Shown: positions 36,301 to 48,300 of the stretch, in pieces | How the letters are laid out: every line of letters starts with the position of its first letter | Position numbering within the stretch: position 1 is the first letter of the stretch | DNA from: Lutjanus erythropterus | Lineage: Eukaryota; Chordata; Actinopteri; Lutjaniformes; Lutjanidae | Assembly (NCBI GenBank): GCA_020091685.1 | Contig: CM034604.1 | Location: 10,596,519 to 10,660,518 of the forward strand | Length of the DNA stretch: 64,000 nucleotides | Direction of reading: 5' to 3' | Translations under genes and position numbers: made by a program | The notes under the pieces: model-generated | Told to the model about the DNA's origin: nothing | Databases searched by the model: none | Seen by the model: only the letters and a program-made list of their open reading frames with translations

Positions 36301-39300
36301 CCTCTTATGGTTTTTATGTCTAGATCAAAATAGACATTGGAGGTGTTTCATTTTAATGGTAAATGAGCAAAAATGAAGTATAATGAGGAGAATGGTGTGG
36401 AAGATTCAATTTCTCACTGACTGAATTTATATACAGTCTAATAGGTCTGTGCCTAATCAGTCTGTGACTAATTACTCCTAACTGACAGTTTTATTCAGTA
36501 TAAATACCTAAATGGCACCAAGCTAACCTTACTTGCCCTTACGTAAGACTTCAGTCAAGCTTTAAACTTAAAAGTGATTGTGATTTTATTGTGGATATAA
36601 AGTTAATCCAGTGCAACTCAATACTTCTCAGACTACTTTTCAGATCAGTCTTGCAGATAATCCAATCGTAGGAACCATGTAAACATTGTCTCAATCATCT
36701 TTGACCTTTCTGTCTTTGTCTTTTGTTCTCTTCTCTCTTTCACTCTTTTCTACTGTTTTTTGCTTTTCTTTAACCTCCAAAGTCCAGAGCTTTGATTTTG
36801 TATGCATTATTAATTTCTCCTAGCTATCTTAGATTAGTAGGACTTGAAAAGTATAAAACTTTTTGAAAAAATTTTATTGTATAACTCAGTAAAGTCACCA
36901 GTGTGTAACAAAGTAAACTGGTCATTTCAATGACTGAACATGGCTTTTGCTAAAACAAAATTGCAAACAATGCTACGCATCTAAAAGCCTTGTGATTTTG
37001 TTTTGTAACTTCCTTGCTCCATGCTTCAAACCTTCTATTAATCCTATTATTGCATTCAGCACTCTGTCTACTCCCTCTGCCCTGAAACGGTATCACATCA
37101 AAAATAAAATCAGCCTAGACTAATTTGTACTCACTGCCCAAATAGGCAAAAGACAAAAAAAGAATTTAACTATTGAAATATTTTGATTTTTGATGCATCA
37201 TTGAAATACTTTTTCATGCAAAAATGGCAAAACATGCTGTTTTCTGCCTGTCAAGTATGGATATTTCCTGCTTTTCTCCACTTATTATCATATTAAACGG
37301 AATAACTGGGTTTTGGACTGACAAAACAAGACAAGTCACCTTGGACTTTGGAAGAACCTGCAAGGCAAGTAGATTTCTGGTCCACTTGCCCAGTTGAATG
37401 TTTAACCCTGCAATTAACATTATAAAGTCTCAGTTTCCTCACATGAGTTGTTCCTAATTAGCAACATCCCAGGTTGTTATTATTACTGAAATTTGTCAAA
37501 TTTGTATTCCATATTACACAACATGCATAACTAAGGATAGACAGCCAAGTTTCAATCATAAAATTGATGGTTTTGTGATTTTCCACTTTTATCATACTCT
37601 CCCCCCAGACTGTTTTCACAGAGATCATCCCATCAAGAGATCAAGCCATCTTGTTTTTAAGTGTATAATAAGTGTATTGTGCTTTGACTTCCACTAAAGA
37701 CTTGGCACAAAAGCATTCCAACAAAAGGTCAAAATTAAAGTGATTTTAATGTTATGTTGATGTTGGAGGTCCCTATGGATGAAAGTGGTACTGTTTCCAC
37801 TGTAACAGCCACAAAATATACCTTCAAAATATTATTATCTTAATTATAATATCCTCCCGCTTCTTTTTAACTGACTAACATGCTAATCACTGTAACTTGG
37901 TCTGGAAAAAAAAATAACACAGGTTCATTTCAACTGATTTCATGTAGAATCCAACCCAGTGGCAGGCATTAAGAATACCTATATAGAAATAGCCAATCTT
38001 CTCATGGATGGTCTTGTTTGCTTATGTAGGTCATACAGAGGCATCGGTATGAAATTTAAACTGTTTGATAACCCGTTAAAAACTCCTTGTAGTAGCTTTA
38101 GGCAGAATTAAGTATTATGTGCTGAAAGCCCAAAATATAACGTCCTTATATGCAGATGCAGGGTCTCTGGAGCGCCAACTGTCTTTCTCTGCCTTTTCCT
38201 GGTTTACATTGCCCTAAACCCATCCCTCCTCACCCCTGTGTCTCCTTCTCTCCTGCCTTTCTGTATCTTTCCTTCCCATTAGCAGTAGCAGTCACATAAA
38301 CCCGCACACACACGTCCTTGACCTTTTTCTCTTTTATATATACCAGGAACTGTCATCAGACCTGGCGCGGCGGGAACAACAGCAGCTACGGATGCTGGAG
38401 CAGCTGAGGGAGATACAGGTATTTTTAATATGGGATATTTGCGTCACAATGTAATTCATCAGTGGATAAAGTAATTTAATTCAAGGGCTTGAAACATGGG
38501 GTGGTTTTTCTAGTGGCAATTTCAATTTGAAGCATACTGTGTGTTGTGCCTCATTCTGCACCACGAGATCACAAAATTACAACATAAAGAATTGAAAAAC
38601 TAATGCTGCAGTAATGAAATCCTTCAGAATAAGGCCTTTGAGACATTTTAGGATCCACCCCCTGGTTTAAAATAAACACTGATTCAGCTTATGGAGAATA
38701 AATATACACTTTATGTATAAATTCACTCATATTTTCAGAACCGAGGGCAGGCAGAGAGGAGGGAGACGGAGGCATTACTCCAGGAGAGCACGAGGACCAG
38801 AGATGAATTGAAGACCAGGGCCCAGGAGGCTGTGCGCCAGTGGAGGGCAAAGTGCAGGAGACTGCAGAAGGAGCTGGAGGAGGAGAGGGCTCAGGCTCAA
38901 TTTCACACCGACAAGGCCTCGCAGGTCGGTCGAAACACATGCATTCATTACCAGACTTCTGACACCACAGCCTACGGTAGCAGCTGCAGCTAAGTAACGG
39001 CTGATCTTTATAATGCCAGCTGTCTTTATACATTATAAACAAATCCAACTTACTCATTGAGTGTAGTGGACTGATATGCCTTATTTCAACATATTGCTAG
39101 TGGGAGGAGAATTTAAAAAATTCATTTGAAATGAGAAAAATTATCTCACACCGTTCTTAAAGGGATAATCCACCAATTTTACTTCTGAAGATCAGTTCAT
39201 GCATCTCCAGAAGCTCTGCTTTTGAAAACAGTTGAATGTTTTCTGTGGCTTTGAAGAGACATTTCCAAAGTTTCAAACTAACAGCAAATAACCCCAGTAA

Positions 39301-42300
39301 TGTCATCATTGAGACCCTGAGAAAAGCAGAAATATGTACTTACTAGTGCAATATATCGATATTATATTAGTATCATGATATGAGACTAGATATTGTCTTA
39401 GATTTTGGATATTGTAATATGGCGTAAGCGTTGTCTTCTCTTGGTTTTAGAGGCTGCATTACAGTAAAGTGATGTCCTTTTCTGAACTTACCAGACTACT
39501 CTAACTGTTCTATTATTTGCCTTTAGCTATTTAGTCATTATAACCACATTATTTATGAATATTTGTCAAAAATCTTATTGTGTTAATATTTTGCAAAGGC
39601 AACAACAGTCACCCCTACAGTATTGTTGCACTATCAAAAAATAGCAGTATCAAGGCATTTGGTGCAGGAAACAGCTCACTTTAACCTATTTAATATACCA
39701 TCTGTGGCTACAATATGCTATTTGGACTGCAGCACTATTTTTTAATGCTAGGTAGTTACATATTTCACCTTTAAAAGGACAGTCCTCTGAGTTTACCTGT
39801 CTCAAGGCTACTGAGCCTGTGAAAATCATTGTACAATGTCTTCTTTTGCATTGGATGGGGTTTGCAGAGATAAAAGAAATAAACTTGATGATATCATCAT
39901 TGAGACTTTTTAAAATAAAGCCTGTGTTACAGTCTGAATATGTGGGGTTTGATATCTCTGCCTTTGCTGCTGTGATTTTGACTGTTCCTCTTTTAATGTT
40001 TTCCCTCATGAGTCCCCTAAATTTATGGAAGTGCAGCACTAAGTCACTAAAGTGCCTCTTTAAAGCAACATTTTGCATCTAATAATTTGGATGTCTAGTC
40101 TGTATTTATGGTAGCTTTTCTCTATTAAAACTAGAACCACTTAGGCACCATTCATATTGACAAAGAAATTGCCCTTCTCCTGCTAAGAGAGTCTGTCCCA
40201 TGGAGCCTAAAAGTAGTGATATGCATTGTGTATGAGGTAAAGCCACTGAGCAGCCTGCATGAAAAATGTACAAATACAATATGCATTAATGCACGTACAG
40301 TAATATTATACAATAAACAAACCTGTGCCATTGGTAACAGGCAGGCTAAATGGTGCTTGATATTGTTGTTGTGCACTAGAGTTAAACTAGCACTTTGTCT
40401 GTGCAATCTGTAGTCAAGATACCAATCAGAACTGCTCAGCAGTCGACTGCCTTCTTGTTGCTGTTGGCAATGGTCGTTCTTTCGGCTTATCTTGGAACAA
40501 AGTGAAAGCTCTCAGAATCCAGCAAAAGTTTACCAGACAATGGTAAATCTTGCTGCAACTTACTGAATAGGTATCAGTCAGCACTGGTGGGAAACTGCAG
40601 CACAAATACGAGTCAATTCTACTTGTTGGCTCCCAGCACCTCTGTCTCAAACGTCCCAGATAGTGCTGCTGCTGCTGCTGCTGCTGCTGGCTGGGCTCAT
40701 AGTGCTCTTAACAATTGACTGTCTTTTGATGCATTTTCTTAGCCATGGATCCAGGCTCATGCATAGCTACTTTGACTTTGACAGGGTGTTCTAAAAAGTA
40801 ATCAATAATGTCTGAAATGCATTTCTGAACTCCAGTAGTAGACTGATTTGTAGTGACGCCCCAGGCGGCAGTAAGAAAAACAAAACTTACCTCAGCCAAA
40901 CTCCCACTGTAGTTCTGCAACTGACTGACGTCAGTGGATGGGGGAAGCAAACTAGGCTGCTACAACTGGCTTCAGTAATACACTGAATCTTGGCAGGTTT
41001 TGTGAAAATTATGGACACAGAACACAAAATATTTCAAACATTTTAAGCAGCTCTGTGTTTCCAAGCAATCCTGCCTCCCTCCTTTGTTACATTACAGTAT
41101 CGAGGACATTCACGTTTAGATTTCGGTGTTTTAGAAAAAAAATCAACACTCTCCCATCACAGGGGAAACACAGATGTTAGAATATTCAGGAGTTTTTCTG
41201 GTCCAGTTCCTCCACATCCTTTCACTGTAGAAATTGACTGGAAAATCAGCAAAAGTAGCACCTTTTGTACCTTTTTAAGTATAATGATTGGAAAGGGGAG
41301 AAATAAATACATATCCATTGCAATCCATATTGAATGTCACATGCAGTTCTCTCACAATGATGAGAAGGATGCTGGTTTTGGTTTTAAAGGAAAGAATAAA
41401 AGGAAAATGCTATTTAGAACTATTGAACATTTATTAAAGGGATAGTTTGGATTATTTGAAGTGGGGTTGTATGAGGTACTTACTGATAGCCAGTGTATGA
41501 CCTGCAGTAGATGGTGGTCAGCACACCCTCAGTTTGGAGAAGCAAAAAATGTATTTTAGCCGCTTAAAGAAGGCCCACCTTAAAAAAAAAAAAATAAATA
41601 ATAAATCAATATCAGTTTCAGTGTACACTATATTTTCATTGTTTTACTTTGCTGCCAGGTAGCCTGTTCTGACAGGAAATCGCTGTTATATATGCTAAAT
41701 ATCATTCTCTCCAAACCATCCAAATTTATAGGCAAAATCAGTCAATTCACCTCGCAGAACACAGGAGTTTCTGGCCTACCACCACCTGTGTTGGTTAGTT
41801 AGTCTGTTGTTATGTGACTTTGGTGTTTAAAAAGGTTAGTTTGCATTCACCAAACTCACACAATAACACAGACAAACTAACAGATTGAGGAATGGTTTAC
41901 CAGCAACTCCTGTGCTCTGCAAGGTAGAATTACTGATTTCACCAATGGGGTTTGGTTAGGTTGGAGATATATATGGTAGTTTCCAAAACAGTAAAAATAT
42001 TCTAAATATAGCAGACTCTTGCAATATAACTGTTATAACTATTGTTGATTTTTATTTTGTTTTTTAAGGTGGAGCTCTTGTAAGTAGCTGCAAAACCTTT
42101 TGTTACTCACCCTGTCCACAGTAGTGCATTGCTTAGCTTCCGTGCTGTTCCCCCTCTGCTTCTCCTAACTGTGTGCGTGCTGACTGCCATCTACTTTTGG
42201 TAATGCACTGATTATTGATAAGTACCTCATACAAACCCAGTTCAGTTAATCCAAACTATCCCTTTAGTACACACCAGTATGTAATGTGTAAGGAGAAATG

Positions 42301-45300
42301 TTCTGCTTCTGTTCAGCTTAAACAAAGCAAAATGGTTGGACACTTAAGCCTTCCTTTCTCTGTTCATTATATTTCATACGTTGTTTTACATATGAAGCAG
42401 AGAGAGCTTTGTATCAAAGTCTGATTAAAACACTTGAATAATGTATTTTGAATTAACTTAATTATAATGTGACCAAACATGAAGTTAAGTAGTCTGCGTA
42501 CCTTTGTGAGGTATGTTACAGAAGTTGTGCTTACTCGAATAATTAACGGCTGACTATTATTATCAGCTTGAAAGTCACCTCCCAGTGATTTCCATTCCAT
42601 TTGAACTGAGTGAGTCACCTCCAAACTCACAGTCAGCAGCCTCGCGCCACACAGACAGACAGACAGACAAACTCCCACCTGGCATACTCGACGTGACGCG
42701 AATTAATTACAAAATCATTTCTGCCCCCTTAATGAATTAGGGGAGAGAATCAAGTGCTCAATTAAATGATTAGGTTCTGAGCTACAGCAAAGTCTTTGCA
42801 AATTCCAGTCAAAGCCAGAGTATTAGAAGCAATCTGCCTTGAACAGACCTGACCATTGTCCCTTATCAGGCAGCTGAGTGCTAGCATTTTCCTATCAGTG
42901 CAAGAGCTGGTACTGCATATGTTTCTCTCCCTCTGTCTCTCTGTCACTCTTTCTCCCGCTCTCATCATTATTGTTAGAGCTCCTTTTTGTACACCATCTT
43001 CCGCCTCCTCTTCATTTGTCATTCTTCATTTCCCTTCTCCTCTCCCTGTCCCACCCCTCCTCTCCCCCTCTCTTTTGCTCCTGCTCTCTCTTTCTCCCTC
43101 CAGGCAGCCAGGGAAAAGGAGAGCTCTCAGGCCCAGCTGAAGGCGCTGAGCCAGCAGACTGAGGCGGCCCGCAGGGAGCTCGCTGAAATCCTAGGCCGCT
43201 TGGCCCAGCGCGAAGAAGAGCTCCACCGCAAGGACGTGGAGCTGTCCGAGACCCGCCAGCGCCAGTTGTCACTGGAGCAGGAAATCCGGGAGGTGTGTGG
43301 GGTTGAACATCCAGAAATAGAAAACATCTTTCAAATCACAAGGGACAAAAAAAAATGCATGATTTTTTTGTCTTTCTTACATACAGATCCATATACTGTG
43401 GGTCAGGTTTTTGCTGAACAATGTGTATCTAGTAATCATTATTGTTCCTTAAAGGGATTGTTGGTGGTCAGCACACTCCCAGTTTGGAGAGAGGCATACC
43501 AGAAAACTAAGCAATGTACTGCTGTGGACAGCTTCAGCAGCACCTACAAAAATCAATATCCAACAGCCTTTTTCAACAGGAATCCTCTGTTATATATACC
43601 AAATATGTTTCTCTTGCTAAGCCAGACTCCATTGGCAAAAACAGTAATTTTACCTTGCAGAACATGGGCGTTGCTGGTCAACCGTCTACTTGTTTGTATT
43701 ATTGTGTGACTTTCATGAATCCAATGTAACATTTTAAAACACAGATGACACACAATAGCACATATATCAAAACATATCAAGGCAGCAGTAGACTAGTAAC
43801 CCACATGTTCTGTGAAGTAAAATTGCTGTTTTTGCCAGTGGAATCTGGTAGGTTTGAGAGAGCCATTATACAGTGGTTTCCCATTGTCTGATGGCAAAGT
43901 GATGAAAATGTAAGAAATATAACTTATGTCCTCACTTCAAATAATCCGATCTGTTCCTTTAAATTTCTATCTATCTATCTGTCAGGCTACCTGTAAGTTG
44001 AATTCATTGGTACAAATTCTGTTAAACTTCTCAAATATGACAGCTTTCTGCACTGAGTATCACACTACCTTCATTGTGTATGCTGTTTGGTGGTTGTGTA
44101 ATGATGGCGGCTTTTTTCAGAGTAGTCAGCAAGCACTGAAGTTGTGCCAAGGTCATTTTGTTTTCCAAAATTTTTGTCAAATGGTTACAAAAACCTTAGC
44201 ATTCTTGTGCAAAGGTGAAATTGTGAAATTTTGATTTAACAATTTTGGCAGACCAATTTTTCACATTTAGTTTGGGGTATGAAATGAATGTGTAACAAAG
44301 GCCTCAGCTAAAGAGTCATCAAAAGAGCTTTGATCAGAATCTAACAGCGCTCCTAACCCTAGGTGAGGGACGCCTCAGCTGCCCTTGAGAGGGAGACTCA
44401 GCGTCAGGCTGTTGTTCAGGCTAGACTGGAGGAAGAGAACCAGAGGCTGGAAGAGCAAGCTGACACTGAAGCCCGTCGTCGTCAGAGAGACCAGGACACA
44501 CAGGCTGAGCTCCAGACCGCCCTAAAGCAGATGACCTCAGCCCATGCCCAGCTAGCCCAGCGGGTGGCTGAGGAGGAGAGCTCCAAGAAGGAGCTACAGG
44601 CCAAGCTGGCAGCAGCACAGGAGGAGCGGGCCACGCTGGGGCAGCAGCTGCAGCTCGAGAGAGAGGTGCATCAGAAAGAACTGCACAACATAAAGGAGAT
44701 GATGGAGGACAGCAGAATGAAGAAGGGTCGGGAAGTGCAGGACATGCTCAAGCTCTGCCAACAAGAGCGGGATGAATTACAAGCAATCATAAAGGAGGTC
44801 AAGGTAAGCCTTTTAACAAATGTGCTCTCAGTACAGTAAAAGGAAACATTTTGGGAAATACATTTATTTGCTTTTTTGCAGAGAGTTGGATAACACAGTC
44901 AGTAACTTGGAGTCTCTGGTTGTTGCCTGGCAGCTGATCCCAGCAAGAAAAATCATGTACATTTTTTGTACAGATTGAACAAACAAGATAAAACTTCAAT
45001 AAACAGACATAAACAAATACTGCAATGAATGACATAAGAAATATATAGAATCTAATTAAAATCTCATTTCTTAACATTAGTCATTTTAAATGTATGTGTG
45101 CAGCTCTGCCCTGTTCAGTGCAGCAGACTTTTTCTTGCCATTACTGCATATAACTTGATTGATCTATGGGTTACCTTTTTCTGAATTTTGTACACTTGTG
45201 CATAATTATTAAGTATCCACCCTCAGCAGTAGGGATGGGGGGAATTTCCGATTCTTAGATGCATCGCGATTCGGACGTGGACGAATCTGAATCGATTCAC

Positions 45301-48300
45301 AAACGTCCAAATTTCGATTATTTAAATCTGTTGATTAAAGTGATACAGAAGCTTCTAAATGATGCGGAACTAAGAAGCGCGGTACGCGTCATCGCCGGGA
45401 CACTTTGGGACGCGCACCTGGAGCGACACGCGCACAGCGGAAAACAAACATGGCTGACCGCCAGCCACCTCGCCATGAGGTCCGAACAGCTCCTTCTAAT
45501 TTAAAAGCAGCCGTGTGGAAACACTTCGGCTTCGACAACGTCGACGGCGGAAGCGAACTGGACAAGAGCCACGTTATATGTAAGCTGTTTCGAGCTAAAA
45601 TAAAATACTTTGGCAACACAACAAATACGAGAAGCCACGTAACTCGATTCCACCCGACGGAGGAGTGGGGGAGACGGCAGGCTGCTGTTGCTGCGGCTAC
45701 TAGTGGCTACTGTTGGTACTTTCCAGATTGCAAACATTTCCAATAGTTTAATAAAATATAATGGAAATGAATTCTTATTACAAAGGCGCTGTTTTTAAAA
45801 ATTGCAAGTGATGAATGCTTATTCAGTGAGACAAAAAGAAATGTGTTTGTGAAAAAGTGTATCAATATACATAAAGATGCATCAATAATCGTTTTATAAT
45901 CGAATCGTAGCCCCTGAATCGTAATCGTAATCGAATCGGCAGGTGCCCAAAGATTCCCACCCCTACTCAGCAGTGAAGACCTTATTGCCCTTGAAACAGG
46001 TTCCTTATTTATGTCAGCCAAAAAAATGAGATTTCCTAACAGACTGCACGAAGGAAACACCCTCCCATGGCCATTTTGCCACACAATGACAAATTGGTTA
46101 TGTAGACACAGGCCAGAGTTTCTCACTAAGTGGTGAGTTTATTTTTTATTTTTCCTTGAAATGTTTAGTGTTACAGGTGGCGATAGCTTGATAAAGTCTC
46201 TTTCTCTTCCTTCCTGTTTGTGGTTCTGACACGTTTTTTTTTTATGATAGATCTCCATGAAATAACCTTTCTTTTAATCAGAGGCTTTATAACATATGTT
46301 GTTGTTTATATCACATGCACCACAGCCATAGCAAAAAACAGAGACTCCTAAGAGCCACATTGTAATTCGAATGCTGCGACATTGTTACTGTTGTTATTAT
46401 GAGTCATTCTACCCTCTATTTCTGTCACCCTTCTCTACTTCCGTCACAGCTGGTCAATTTTGACAGGAGATGCACAATATTATCGACAGCAGTGGTCATG
46501 CGAGCAGGAGCCACCTCACATTCCATCAAAACTGTAAATTTAATTTCCCATCTTCATAGCCGTCAACTTGATCATTACAAAAAAATTGAGAAAAAAATGT
46601 CAGGAGTAGTTTTCTTATTTTGCCTAGTTGAAAAGCATTGTATTTTTTGTCTGCATCTGCCTGTGAGCCATCACAATAAAAGAAGGCATAATATGACAAT
46701 TCCATTACAGGAGAGACTTGATATTAGTTAGAACAAATATCAGTATCAGTATCAGCAATCAGCCAAAATGTGTTGGGAAACATTGGATATCTGCAAAAAT
46801 TTAATATCGTGCATCTGTAATTTTGAGACTCGGTTCATATCGGTATCACTGCAAAAACAGTCATTGTGAAAGAGTTCTCCTTCTCGTCCTCCTGCACACT
46901 CTGTAGGTGTGCCCCCATGTTTCAGCCATACAGAGTGTTTCTAACATGTGGCATCTGATGTGGACACTCTCTGCATATGTCAAAACAGCTTTAGTTTCAT
47001 CCATGACCCCCTCCAGTGGCTCTGTGCCCCACCATGGGGGCCCACCCCGCAGTTTGGAAACCATTGAGCTACATATTTGTCACACAGACGTGAGAAGGAT
47101 ATCAATCTTATCACTGAACTCTTGGCAAGAAAGAGAATAAGTGTATTTCTAAAAAACTATTCATTTAAATGCACCTAAAGGCCCCTCTAAAACAGTGCTG
47201 AGCTCTGGATTAGGTATCAGATGTGACACACTCTGCCAATTTGTCAAATCTTTTGAGATTTCAAGGTCACAAGCCAACCAAAGAGATTTCTTTCCTCTTT
47301 GCACTGAGGCATGGATCACAGGGTGCCACACTCTAATTGACATTTAGAGTATCATTGGAACACACTTCAAATTCAGCACAGGGTAACATGCCTCAGCCAC
47401 TAAACATCTGGCATATTTCCGACTCAGCGAGACACAGACAAAATTCTCATTTGGAGTAATTTTCTTCATTGGCCGGGGCTCTGTCCTCTGAGTGCGGGTG
47501 AATCGAGGATAGCTGAGCTCTTAATGGTGTGTGGTGCCCCGTGGATCCTCACGGCCATTCCAAAGCTCAGGGCGTGAATATTTAAAAACCCCCGATATCA
47601 GACCTCAGAAGTCTCATCAAGGCAGTGCAGGAGATAGGGGACTCCACTTGACTTACTCCCCCAGCGCCGAACACACACCCCCACCCTCCCCCTCCCTTCA
47701 ATATCTCCAATGATGAGCCCTCATGGGTACATTGTTTCTTAAGGGGCATGGTCCTCGCTGATATGGTTGAGTTTAGCCCATTAGCTGTGCTGAATGGCAT
47801 TAATATCTGACATAGCTCATTGTAATGGTGTCATTTCCGAGCGCGGTAAGGACAAGGGCGTTTGCTAGAATGTTTTTAAGTACTAGCCTACGGGTGCTGC
47901 AGATGTCCCTAAGAAGCCCACCCAATATTCACACAGCATAGCCAGAAGCCTGTGTTACGATTTTGATACAGTCAACTGTCAGAGAAAGCTTAAAATATTC
48001 GTATTTTCTTGTCCTTGTCCTCTCAGTCTTGATTTCTCCTCCACTCTATCTTCCCTCTCGCTGTCTCTCTCTGCCTTAATCCCTCTCTTACTGCCTCCCT
48101 CCAGTTCTAATTTTGCATTTTCCATCTGTTTTTCCCTCTCTTCACACTTCCAGCAGTTCTGTTTTTTTCATTTTTTTTCTTTGTTTGTGTCACTCCTGTC
48201 ACTCTCAATCCTCAGTCATTGTTGTTCACCCCACTTTACTATCTTGAGCTGGGTGTGATAATGTGATCATTGTAGATAGAAGGCTAATGTCTGAGGCTGG

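Noticed and set aside
38419-38738. A missed exon that would restore the human length of CEP128 between exons 12 and 13.
   Set aside because: The 320-bp intron has no open, coiled-coil-like stretch with splice sites, so the shorter protein is taken as real.
42987-43709. A 240-codon open frame on the plus strand, the longest in the window.
   Set aside because: It is exon 14 of cep128 (43104-43292) with accidental read-through into the pyrimidine tract before it and the intron after it, including part of a TTAA element.
45259-45504. A plus-strand frame that starts inside the hAT terminus.
   Set aside because: It is out of frame with the BED-finger frame and covers the non-coding terminal region of the element.
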